Below are positions 8,121 through 15,526 of a stretch of DNA of 64,000 nucleotides, in pieces (position 1 is the stretch's first letter; every line of letters begins with the position of its first letter). This stretch comes from Conexibacter sp. CPCC 206217 (lineage in GTDB: Bacteria > Actinomycetota > Thermoleophilia > Solirubrobacterales > Solirubrobacteraceae): assembly GCF_030646165.1 (NCBI RefSeq), contig NZ_JAUTDO010000006.1, positions 62,001 to 126,000 on the forward strand, given 5' to 3'. Below the pieces are notes generated by a model. The model saw only the letters and a list, made by a program, of their open reading frames with translations. It made no database searches and had not been told where the DNA came from. The position numbers were made by a program, and so were the translations under genes.

Positions 8121-10202
8121 TCATCGCGCCGAGCCGCGCACCGTCGTGGCGACGCGCACGGCGTCGCGACCGCGGCCGATCACCAACACGACACGTCCGC
8201 GCGCGGGCGCGCCGGTCAGGCGCAGCCGGCCGAGCGTGCCGCGCGCGATCGTGCGCTTGCCGCGGATCAGCCGCGCGGTCGTGGACGTCTTGGCGCGGGT
8301 GCGGGTGCCGGCTCTGGCGCCCGCGTACGTGACGCTGCAGCGGATCCGGGCAGCGCCTCTGCCGGTCACGCGGCAGCTGACGCGGGCAGCGCGACCGCGC
8401 GGACCGGTCGCGCCGCGCGGGCCCGTCTCGCCCTTCGGGCCGGCAGGCCCGCCGGGGCCCGCGGCGCCGCCCGGGCCAGCCGCTCCGGGCACGCCCGGAG
8501 CGCCGGGCGCGCCGGCCTCGCCCTGCGCGCCGGCCGGCCCTTGCGGACCGGGATCGCCCTGCGGACCGTCGGCGCCCTGCGGCCCTCTCGGCGGCGCGCC
8601 GCCGGTGCCGCCGAGCGCGACCGTCACGGTGCTGGCGGGAGCGGCGCGCAGCGACAGCGTCGCCGTGCGCGCGCCGACGGCGGTCGGCGCGAAGCGCAGC
8701 TTGACCGTGCACTGCTCACCGGCGGCCAGCGGGCCGCTGCAGGTCTCGCCGACGACGACGAAGTCGTCGGCGGCGGGGCCGGTCACGAGCGTGCCGCGCA
8801 CGTCGATCGCGCCGTCCGGGTTGGTGATCGTGACCGTCTGCCCGGCACCGAGCGTGCCGTGCGCCTGCTCGCCGAACGCGAGCGCGTCGGCGGACAGCGC
8901 GCGCTCGAACGCGCCGGCGTGGGTGGCCTGCGCGGCGCGCACCAGCGCGGTCGCCGTGAGGTCCGGGACGCGCTGCGCGACGAACGCGTAGGGGGCGTCC
9001 GAGCCGGTGCCGAGCAGGTCTTCGAAGTTGCTGCCGAGCGCGCGCACGGAGCCGTCGGCGGCGCGCGCGAAGGTCGCTCCCACAGCGGTCGCGACCTCGG
9101 CCGTGCCGGTGAGCCCAGCGATCGTCGCGGGCGCGTCGAAGCGAGCGGCCGCGTCGGGATCGGCGCCGAGCTGGCCGCTCTCGTTGCGGCCCCAGCCGGC
9201 GACGGTGCCGTCCTGCAGCAGCGCGACCGCGTGGTAGAAGCCGCCCGCGATCGCGCGCACACCCGAGAGCGTGCCGCTGCCGCCGACGCCCGCGACCGCG
9301 ACTGGCGCGGGGACCGAGTCGGGGTGCTCGCTGCCGTCGTGGACGAGGCCGTCGCCGAGCGCGCCGTCGCCGGCCCAGCCCCAGGCGCGCACGGCGCCGT
9401 CTCTGAGCAGTGCGTACGCGGTGTAGCCGCCTGCCGAGATCGCTCTGACGTCGGTCAGCCCCGGCACCTGCGCCGGCGTGGCGTCGGACGGAGCCTGGCC
9501 GAGCGTGCCGCGGCCGAGCTGCCCATAGCTGTTGTCGCCCCATGCCCAGACGCTGCCGTCGGCGGTCAGCGCGAGCGAGTACCCGAGGCCCGCGCTGACG
9601 GCGACGGCGTCGGGCAGGCCGGCGACCTGCGCGGGCGGCTGCCAGCCGGTCGGGTCGGCGGTGCCGTCGCCGAGCGCGCCGGCATAGTCCTGGCCCCATG
9701 CCCACACGTCGCCGTCGGCCTCGAGCGCGAGCGCGTGGTCGAAGCCGGCCGAGATCGCGCTCGCGCTCCCGACGCCGGCGACTCTCACCGGGTCCGGGCG
9801 GTCGATCGCGGTGCCGTCGCCGAGCGCGCCGTACTCGTTGTAGCCCCACGCCCACACGCTGCCGTCGGTGCGCAGCCCGAGCGTGAAGCGCGAGCCGGTC
9901 TCCACGGCCGCGAGCGAGCCGATCGCCGCGCGCACGGGCGTTGCGACCGGCGAGCTGGAGCTGCCGGTGCCGAGCTGCGCGGTCTCGTTTGCGCCCCACG
10001 TCTTCAGTGCGCCGACGGGCGCGGCGGCCTGCGCGCCGCTCGCGACGACGCCGCCGCCGCCGAGGCCGAGCGTCAACGCGAGCGCGAGACCCGTGCGGCG
10101 GATCAGGCCGGCGCGGTCGAGCCGTGCCGTCGTGCCGGCGGTGCTGCGGCCCGGGCGCGCGTCGCACCGCGCCCGCTGGATCGCCTTCAGCTGATTGCTC
10201 AT
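8121..10202 (-). CDS. Secreted RCC1-repeat protein with collagen-like stalk
   Basis: A 693-residue exported protein. After a hydrophobic export segment (about residues 35-60) come RCC1-type propeller repeats, each with 'WGxNxxGxLG' and 'GSVWAWG'-like motifs (about 65-430), then a choice-of-anchor/ASPM-like beta domain with 'GEQCTVKLRFAPTAVG', a Gly-X-Y collagen-like stretch (about 540-600), and a C-terminal module with two cysteines and 'LIRGKRTIARGTLGRLRL'. That module recurs in the upstream neighbour. The ATG overlaps the upstream stop by four bases (ATGA), so it is translationally coupled to the transcobalamin-like gene. The job of the propeller is unknown; surface display is likely. Confidence 0.8.
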   Translation of the reverse strand: MSNQLKAIQRARCDARPGRSTAGTTARLDRAGLIRRTGLALALTLGLGGGGVVASGAQAAAPVGALKTWGANETAQLGTGSSSSPVATPVRAAIGSLAAVETGSRFTLGLRTDGSVWAWGYNEYGALGDGTAIDRPDPVRVAGVGSASAISAGFDHALALEADGDVWAWGQDYAGALGDGTADPTGWQPPAQVAGLPDAVAVSAGLGYSLALTADGSVWAWGDNSYGQLGRGTLGQAPSDATPAQVPGLTDVRAISAGGYTAYALLRDGAVRAWGWAGDGALGDGLVHDGSEHPDSVPAPVAVAGVGGSGTLSGVRAIAGGFYHAVALLQDGTVAGWGRNESGQLGADPDAAARFDAPATIAGLTGTAEVATAVGATFARAADGSVRALGSNFEDLLGTGSDAPYAFVAQRVPDLTATALVRAAQATHAGAFERALSADALAFGEQAHGTLGAGQTVTITNPDGAIDVRGTLVTGPAADDFVVVGETCSGPLAAGEQCTVKLRFAPTAVGARTATLSLRAAPASTVTVALGGTGGAPPRGPQGADGPQGDPGPQGPAGAQGEAGAPGAPGVPGAAGPGGAAGPGGPAGPKGETGPRGATGPRGRAARVSCRVTGRGAARIRCSVTYAGARAGTRTRAKTSTTARLIRGKRTIARGTLGRLRLTGAPARGRVVLVIGRGRDAVRVATTVRGSAR

Positions 10203-12358
10203 CGGTCCCTCGTGGTCGTCGGGGTGGAGGTGGTGGGGCGCAGCGCGACGCGTACGGTGCGGCGGGCTCTCCCGCGGCCGATCGCGAGCACGTAGCGGCC
10301 GCGCGCGAGCGCACGCGGCGCCCGCAGGCGGCCGAGCGTGCCGCGCGCGACCGCGGTGCGGCCGCGCAGGAGTTGCGCCGCTGTCGTCTGCGCGAGGCGG
10401 CTGCGAGCAGTCGCCGCGCGTGCGGTGCAGCGGACGCTCCGTCTGCCGGTCAGCCGGCAGCTGACGCGCAGCGCGCGGGCGCTCGGCCCGCTTCTGCCGC
10501 GGGCCCCGGTCGCGCCGCCCGGGCCGCGCTGTCCGGTCGCGCCCGGCGCACCGGCCGCGCCGCCGAGGCCCGGCAGGCCTTGGAGGCCGGGCAGCCCCGG
10601 CTGGCCGAGCGGGCCCGTGGCGCCGGGCGCTCCGCCCGGGCCCTCCTGGCCGGACAGGCCCGGGCCGCCAGCCGGCAGCGCGGTGCCGCTGCCGCGCAGC
10701 GGGATGCCCGGGTCGCCGTCGAGGCCGTCGACGGCGACGCTCAGCAGCGCTGCGCGGTCACCGAGCGCGGTCGGCGCGAAGCGCACCGCGACTGTGCACG
10801 AGGCCTGCGGCGCGAGCGTCTCGCCGCTGCAGTCCTGCGTGCCGATCACGAAGTTCGCGGCGGCCGCGCCGCCGACGGAGAGCCGGCGGATCGTCAGGTC
10901 GCTGTTGCCGGCGTTGCTCAGCACGACGCGCCGCGCGCCGCTCAGCAGATTGTGCGGCTGCTCGCCGAAGTCGAGCCGCTCGCGGTCGAAGGCGAGCGTC
11001 GTCGGCAGGTCGAGCCGCAGCGCGAGCACGTCGCCGAAGCCGACGGTCTGCGCGCCGGCGGGCGCCTCGGCGCCGCGGTCGACGCTGGCCAGCCACGCGC
11101 CGCCGCTGCTCGCCAGCGCGCCGTCGATGCTCGTCACGAGACCGCCGTCGGCCTCGAACGACGCGACGCAGCCGGCCGGTCGCGACGCCGTGCGCGCCGC
11201 AGCCAGCAGCTCGACGACGGTCGCGTCGACCGGCGCGTCGGTCGCGCACAGCCGCGCGCGTCCTGCACCGGGGTCGACGACGAACGCGGTCGGCACGACG
11301 GTCCCGTCGGCGACGGCGGGCGCCGGGCGCACGGCCGGGTCGGCGGGGTTCGCGCGCGCCGGCGGATCGACGACGAACGCCGCAGCGCTCAGCGCGCGCA
11401 GCGCATCGGCGGTCGCGTACTCGTTGACGGTGCCGTTGTAGCCCCACGCGCCGGCGTCGGGACCGCTGGTCAGCTGGAAGCTCAGCAGCGCGTCGACGGT
11501 CGCCTCGTCGGCGGCGGTCCAGCCCGGTCCGCCGCGGCGGATGCCGCACTCGCCGAAGCCGTCGAGCGCCCAGGCGGTCGAGTTGACGTTGCCGATCATG
11601 CCGCCCGCCGCGCCCTGTCTGGAGCGCAGGAACGCGATTGCGCCCGCGACCGACGGGTCGGCCGGTGTGCGGCCGGCGCGGCAGAGGGCGGCGATCGCGG
11701 CGCCGGTCGAGTCGATGTCGCTCGCTCTCGCTCTGACGACGGGGTCGGTCGCCGGGTAGCTCGTGTAGCCGCCGTCGTCGTGCTGGTTGGTCTCGATCAC
11801 GCGGACGGTCCGCTCCAGCAGCGTCTGCGGGACCGGCACCGTCGACAGTGCGAGCAGGCCGAAGATCGTGTGGTTGAAGACCGAGGTCTTGGACGTGAAC
11901 CAGCCGTCGAGGTAGTGGCGTGCGAGGCCGGCGAGCAGGTTGTGCTGCGCGGACAGGCGCGTCGGCTGCAGGCCCGCGGCGCGCGCCTGCAGCAGCGCGC
12001 GCTCCCAGTCGGTCGCCTGCTCGTAGGAGAACGCCCACCAGGCGCTCGGGTCGGGGCCGGTCCAGATCGCCAGCTGGCCGTCCTGCGCGCTGGGCGCGCC
12101 CGGCGCAGGATGCAGGTCCGCGGGGTGGATGCCGGCCCCGGCGAGGCCGAGCAGCGCCCACGCGGGGTCGAGACCGCCGTTGGCGCCGAACGAGCCGTCC
12201 GGCAGCTGACGGACCTCGAACCAGTCGACAGCGCCGGTGACGGCCTGCTCGACCTGGACGTCGGTCGCCGCGACGGCACGGGCGGGCGTCAGCGCGGACG
12301 CGCTGACTGCCGCGGCAGCGCACGCCGCGACGAAGAGGGCAAGTGCCCTTCGATGCAT
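10199..12358 (-). CDS. Secreted transcobalamin-like protein (alpha/alpha barrel, DUF4430-like domain, collagen-like stalk)
   Basis: A 719-residue exported protein. Residues 1-31 are a signal peptide. Residues about 35-330 are helical-hairpin repeats of the squalene-cyclase/prenyltransferase-like alpha/alpha barrel ('DPAWALLGLAGAG', 'NHTIFGLLALS', 'DIDSTGAAIAALCRAG', 'NSTAWALDGFGECG'). Residues about 355-450 fit DUF4430 ('TVVELLAAAR', 'DGGLVTSIDG', 'GGAWLASVDRG', 'GFGDVLALRL'). Residues 455-560 are a choice-of-anchor beta domain, 565-625 collagen-like Gly-X-Y, and 630-719 a C-terminal module shared with the next gene. Barrel plus DUF4430 is the two-domain plan of intrinsic factor/transcobalamin. 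A cobalamin riboswitch heads the operon. Corrinoid binding is inferred; an enzymatic cyclase role is unlikely because no DxDD-type motif was seen. Confidence 0.78.
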   Translation of the reverse strand: MHRRALALFVAACAAAAVSASALTPARAVAATDVQVEQAVTGAVDWFEVRQLPDGSFGANGGLDPAWALLGLAGAGIHPADLHPAPGAPSAQDGQLAIWTGPDPSAWWAFSYEQATDWERALLQARAAGLQPTRLSAQHNLLAGLARHYLDGWFTSKTSVFNHTIFGLLALSTVPVPQTLLERTVRVIETNQHDDGGYTSYPATDPVVRARASDIDSTGAAIAALCRAGRTPADPSVAGAIAFLRSRQGAAGGMIGNVNSTAWALDGFGECGIRRGGPGWTAADEATVDALLSFQLTSGPDAGAWGYNGTVNEYATADALRALSAAAFVVDPPARANPADPAVRPAPAVADGTVVPTAFVVDPGAGRARLCATDAPVDATVVELLAAARTASRPAGCVASFEADGGLVTSIDGALASSGGAWLASVDRGAEAPAGAQTVGFGDVLALRLDLPTTLAFDRERLDFGEQPHNLLSGARRVVLSNAGNSDLTIRRLSVGGAAAANFVIGTQDCSGETLAPQASCTVAVRFAPTALGDRAALLSVAVDGLDGDPGIPLRGSGTALPAGGPGLSGQEGPGGAPGATGPLGQPGLPGLQGLPGLGGAAGAPGATGQRGPGGATGARGRSGPSARALRVSCRLTGRRSVRCTARAATARSRLAQTTAAQLLRGRTAVARGTLGRLRAPRALARGRYVLAIGRGRARRTVRVALRPTTSTPTTTRDR

Positions 12359-12439
12359 GTTCGATGCTCCTGTCCCGGGCGGCGAACACGCACAGCAGAC
12401 AGCCGTGGCGAGGTCAGCCGCCCTTATCGCGAGGCGGGT

Positions 12440-12601
12440 ATTCGCTCACCGGGTCTTCGGGCTTGGGATCGACCTCCCGAATCTCCTTCCCAAGCCCTTG
12501 TCGAGCTCAGTGGACCTGCGATCCGGTCGTCACCCACACCGCTGCGCGACAGCCCCGGATTCGCACCGGGTTCCCCGCAAACGTGAGCGCGAACAAACCT
12601 A
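12440..12601 (-). promoter_or_regulatory. Cobalamin riboswitch for the minus-strand secreted operon
   Basis: Read on the minus strand, a TAGGTT -10 hexamer (12596-12601) is followed by a cobalamin aptamer core GGGGAACCCGGTGCGAATCC and GGGGCTGTCGCGCAGCGG, then GCTTGGGAAGGAG, and a 3' CCGAAGACCCG near 12450-12460. It leads to the transcobalamin-like gene starting at 12358. It is back to back with a second cobalamin riboswitch on the plus strand, whose -10 is about 80 bases away. Confidence 0.9.
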
Positions 12602-12681
12602 TCTGGTTCGCGATCTGTGTGGCGCCGATTTCTGCGGACGGCGTGCGCGCGCTGACGGCGGTCCCGTGGAGATCGCTGCGC

Positions 12682-12850
12682 TACAGTCGCCGCCACATAC
12701 TTGGACAGGCGGTCCGGGAAGCCGGTGCAAGACCGGCGCGGGCCCGCCACTGTGACCGAGGACGCCAGTCGCACGCAGACGCACGCCACGGAGCCACCCG
12801 GCTCGGGAAGGCGCGACTGGATCGCTCGGAAGCCAGGACATCGGTCGCCC
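12682..12850 (+). promoter_or_regulatory. Cobalamin riboswitch for the plus-strand DUF4430-like gene
   Basis: A TACAGT -10 hexamer at 12682-12687 is followed by a textbook cobalamin aptamer: GGGAAGCCGGTGCAAGACCG (12717-12736), CCGCCACTGTGA near 12745-12756, GGGAAGGCG near 12804-12812, and GGAAGCCAGGACA at 12828-12840. The coding region begins about 50 bases after the aptamer. An open frame reads back through the aptamer, but it is RNA structure, not protein. Confidence 0.94.
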
Positions 12851-12898
12851 TGTCTCTCAACCGTCGACTCGCCCTCGCGGAAAGGGGCTCTCAGACAG

Positions 12899-14479
12899 AT
12901 GCGATCACGCTCGCGCGCGGCCATCGGCGCCGCGCTCATTCCCGTTCTCGCCGCTGCGGCGGCCGGCTTCCTCGCGGCGCCGGCAGACGCCGCGCCGGCA
13001 GACGTGCACGTGCGCGTCGAAGGTGTCGCCAGCACCGTGTTCGACCGCGTCGTGCGCACCGACGGCCGCTACGTGCAGGCCGCCGCCGACACGACGCTGC
13101 GCCACTGCGACGGCACCAACCTCGGCGCCAACCCCTCGCCGGGACCGACGGCGACGGCGGCGACGGTGGACGCGATGGCGTCGATCGGTCAGGGCTTCGA
13201 CGCGCGCTGGTACGCGGGCTTCGACGACTACTTCCTGACGCGCTGGGGGACCGAGGCGGAGAACGACGCCAAGCAGTGGTGGTGGGGGATCGTCGTCAAC
13301 AGAAGCTTCACGCCGGTCGGCGGCTGCCAGTTCCGCGTCGGGACCGGCGACGACGTGCTGTGGGTCAACGACGCCTTCAACGGGCGCGCGTTCCTGTGGC
13401 TCGCCGGCCCCGCCAAGGCGCTGCTCGACGCGCCCTATGACGCCGACGTGTCGGCGACGAGACCGTCGACCGAGGGCGACGACCCTGTCGGCGACGCGTA
13501 TGCGGGCGCGCGCGTGAGCGCGGTGACGGCGAACGGCAGACCGGCCCCGGCGGGAGCCGCCGACGCCGGCGACAGCGGCAGCGACGGTCGCGCGACGGTC
13601 GCGTTCCGGCAGCTCGGCTGGCAGCGGATCAAGGCGCGCGCGCTCGACGGCGACGCCGACGGCCGCGACGACGCGATCGCCTCCAACAGCGTCGACGTCT
13701 GCGTCGTCGCCGCCCTCGCCGACGAGTGCGCGGGCCAGCCGCCGAGCCGCGTGCCGCTGATTCCGCCGGCAGCGCCGCAGCCGCCCGCGCCACCCGCCTC
13801 GCCGGCACCGCCAGCCCCGCCGGTCGGGCCCGCACCGCCGACGCCCTCCGCGCGCAACACCGCGCCGGTCCGCGTGCAGTTGCCGCGCGTCGCCGACGAC
13901 GCGCGCCGTGGCCGCGTGCAGGTCGACTGGCGCGTGATCGACGCCGGCGCCGGCATCGCGCGCTGGACGATCGCGGCCAGGCCGCTCGGCGTCAGAGGCG
14001 CTGGCTTCACCGACCGGGCGTCCGGCAGCGACGCGACGTCGGCCTCGCTGAGATTGCCGGCCGGCCGCACCTATGCGCTGCGCTTCACGCTCGTCGACAC
14101 ACTCGGCCGCAGCGCGTCGACGAACGTCGGCCGCGTGCTCGCGCCGATCGACGACCGTGCGCGATCGGTCGCGCGCGGGCGCGCGTGGACCGCGGCCCGC
14201 GACGCCGGCGCCTGGCTCGGGACCGTGTCGCGCGGCGCCACGGGAGCAATCCTGCGTACGAGGCTCGCCGCCGGGCGGCCGGTCGTGGTGGTGCGACCGG
14301 ATCGCAGACGGGCGGCGCGGGCCGTGCTGATCGCCGGGGGCCGGCGCACGACCGTCCGGATTCCTGCCGGCAGCGGGAGTCGCGAGCTGCGTGGCCCCGT
14401 GCTGCGCCGCGGCGGCGTCGTGACGCTGCAGGTCCTGGAAGGCGAGGTGAGCGTCGACGGGGTGGGGCTCGCGGCGTGA
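12899..14479 (+). CDS. Secreted DUF4430-like protein with Pro-rich linker
   Basis: A 526-residue exported protein under its own cobalamin riboswitch. A signal peptide (1-34, ending ADAAPA) is followed by a domain starting 'VHVRVEGVASTVFDRVVRTD' that parallels the start of the 7285-8085 protein. It includes 'KQWWWGIVVNRSFTPVGGCQ' and 'GTGDDVLWVND', matching the DUF4430 strand and G-D-x-V-x-W pattern. A Pro/Ala linker (about 285-320) leads to a C-terminal beta-rich region with 'VQVDWRVIDAGAGIARWTIA', similar to adhesion or fibronectin-like domains. There is no membrane anchor or sorting signal. ATG 12899 was chosen because earlier in-frame codons lie inside the aptamer; AAAGGGG lies about 12 bases upstream. 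Binding of B12 is inferred from context. Confidence 0.74.
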   Translation: MRSRSRAAIGAALIPVLAAAAAGFLAAPADAAPADVHVRVEGVASTVFDRVVRTDGRYVQAAADTTLRHCDGTNLGANPSPGPTATAATVDAMASIGQGFDARWYAGFDDYFLTRWGTEAENDAKQWWWGIVVNRSFTPVGGCQFRVGTGDDVLWVNDAFNGRAFLWLAGPAKALLDAPYDADVSATRPSTEGDDPVGDAYAGARVSAVTANGRPAPAGAADAGDSGSDGRATVAFRQLGWQRIKARALDGDADGRDDAIASNSVDVCVVAALADECAGQPPSRVPLIPPAAPQPPAPPASPAPPAPPVGPAPPTPSARNTAPVRVQLPRVADDARRGRVQVDWRVIDAGAGIARWTIAARPLGVRGAGFTDRASGSDATSASLRLPAGRTYALRFTLVDTLGRSASTNVGRVLAPIDDRARSVARGRAWTAARDAGAWLGTVSRGATGAILRTRLAAGRPVVVVRPDRRRAARAVLIAGGRRTTVRIPAGSGSRELRGPVLRRGGVVTLQVLEGEVSVDGVGLAA

Positions 14480-14509
14480 CTTGGCGCGGAGCCCGGGCGC
14501 GGTGCCCGG

Positions 14510-14531
14510 CCGCGAGCCGCGCGGCTCGCGG
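14510..14531. terminator. Hairpin between convergent genes
   Basis: A perfect 9-bp stem (CCGCGAGCC / GGCTCGCGG) with a 4-base loop sits between two convergent coding regions. There is no U-tract, as is common in high-GC actinobacteria. It probably terminates transcription from both sides. Confidence 0.55.
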
Positions 14532-14537
14532 AGCAGG

Positions 14538-14840
14538 TCATCTGCCGTCCTCGACGTAGACGAGGCGGCCGTCGGCGAGGCGGTAGACCTGGCCGACGGA
14601 TCTGCCGCGACCGCTGGCCGGCGGGGCGCTGGCCGGGCTCGGGATCGCTCTCTGCTGCTGCGCGGCGCTCTGCGGCCCGCCGGTCGCCGCTCTTCTCTGG
14701 TTCGCGGTCAGGCCGAGGCCGGCGATCAGGAAGGCGACGGCGAGCACGATGCCGACGTCGAAGAGGTTGACGAGGCCGTCGAGCGGGTCGCCCGCGGCGT
14801 CGTCGAGGTTGCCGTGGCGGCCGAGACCGATGCGGCTCAT
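14538..14840 (-). CDS. DUF2149-type small membrane protein, partner of the ExbB-like protein
   Basis: A 100-residue protein starting 'MSRIGLGRHG', with 'DDAAGDPLDGLVNLFDVGIV' and one membrane helix (about 24-44). The D-P-L-x-G-x-x-N-L-F-D-V signature is that of DUF2149, a family usually found beside MotA/TolQ/ExbB proteins, where it takes the place of ExbD/TolR. The rest is a short extracytoplasmic tail ending 'GQVYRLADGRLVYVEDGR'. The ATG overlaps the stop of the ExbB-like gene (ATGA), so the two are coupled. It is the last gene of the operon led by the cobalamin riboswitch at 17445-17605. A role in coupling proton flow to a surface protein is inferred. Confidence 0.75.
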   Translation of the reverse strand: MSRIGLGRHGNLDDAAGDPLDGLVNLFDVGIVLAVAFLIAGLGLTANQRRAATGGPQSAAQQQRAIPSPASAPPASGRGRSVGQVYRLADGRLVYVEDGR

Positions 14841-15490
14841 ACGACCACCGCCGCAGGCGTGGAGCGGTCCGTCGGAACCTCTCCCGCGGCCCGTTCCAGC
14901 GCGGCGAGGTCCTCGGTGTACATGCGCGTGCGCGTCAGCGTCAGCGCGAAGGCGACGGTGCCGACGAACAGGCCGACGACGGTCGCGGCGAACGCGATCC
15001 GCAGGTCGCTCGCGAGCTGACCGATGTCGCCGCCGGACAGCGCCTCGAGGCCGGGCGCGAGCGGGATCAGCGTCCCCATCAGCCCGATCGCCGGGCCGGC
15101 GCGGACGAGCAGTCGGGTCCGGTCGAGCCGCTTCTGCACCGCCAGCTCGAAGTCGGCGAGCGCGTACTCCGCCGCCTGCGGCCGCGCGGAGCTGACCGCC
15201 GCGGCGAGCTGGCGAATCGCGGTCGCAGCGAATCTCGTCGGCGCCTGCGTCGCGAGCTGCGGGGCCTCGCCGGGCGCCGCGACCGCGCGCGCTGCCAGCT
15301 GACGCAGCGGATGGTCGCGTGCCCGCGACCGGCGCTGCCACCACTCGGTCGCGAAGCGACCGCACTCCAGCGCGCAGACGATCAACGCGACGAGCGCGAG
15401 CAGCAGGACCGGGATCGCCAGCACCGCGACGAGCTGGGCGAGCGCGTCGCCGACGCGGTCGTGCAGCGACACTGCGAAGGGAGGACTCAT
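14837..15490 (-). CDS. MotA/TolQ/ExbB-type proton channel protein
   Basis: A 217-residue membrane protein with the TolQ/ExbB plan: one helix near residues 22-44, a cytoplasmic loop with 'ELAVQKRLDRTRLLVRAGPA', and two helices (about 128-150, 'IGLMGTLIPLAPGLEAL', and about 165-190, 'LRIAFAATVVGLFVGTVAFA'). The Gly-x-x-G-T-x-x-P motif is the family hallmark lining the ion path. GGAGAGA precedes the ATG. It lies 36 bases after the anchored alpha/alpha-barrel gene and overlaps the DUF2149 gene. ExbB proteins normally power outer-membrane receptors, so its presence in an apparently monoderm lineage next to B12-controlled surface proteins is notable. Confidence 0.88.
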   Translation of the reverse strand: MSPPFAVSLHDRVGDALAQLVAVLAIPVLLLALVALIVCALECGRFATEWWQRRSRARDHPLRQLAARAVAAPGEAPQLATQAPTRFAATAIRQLAAAVSSARPQAAEYALADFELAVQKRLDRTRLLVRAGPAIGLMGTLIPLAPGLEALSGGDIGQLASDLRIAFAATVVGLFVGTVAFALTLTRTRMYTEDLAALERAAGEVPTDRSTPAAVVV

Positions 15491-15526
15491 CCAGTTCTCT
15501 CCGTCGTTCGGTTCACAGGTGGATGC

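Noticed and set aside
8390..8600. Short repeated GC-rich units suggesting a repeat array or CRISPR
   Set aside because: They encode a collagen-like Gly-X-Y stretch in frame with a secreted protein; units are 9 bases with no conserved repeat and spacer pattern.
10500..10690. Second GC-rich repeat block
   Set aside because: Also a collagen-like Gly-X-Y coding region in the transcobalamin-like gene.
10199..12358. Squalene-hopene cyclase or prenyltransferase enzyme
   Set aside because: The barrel repeats are present, but a signal peptide, a DUF4430-like domain, a riboswitch and absence of a DxDD-type catalytic motif argue against a terpene cyclase.
12701..12898. Upstream in-frame extension of the DUF4430-like gene
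   Set aside because: It runs through the cobalamin aptamer and lacks a signal peptide at its start; ATG 12899 gives a normal signal peptide.
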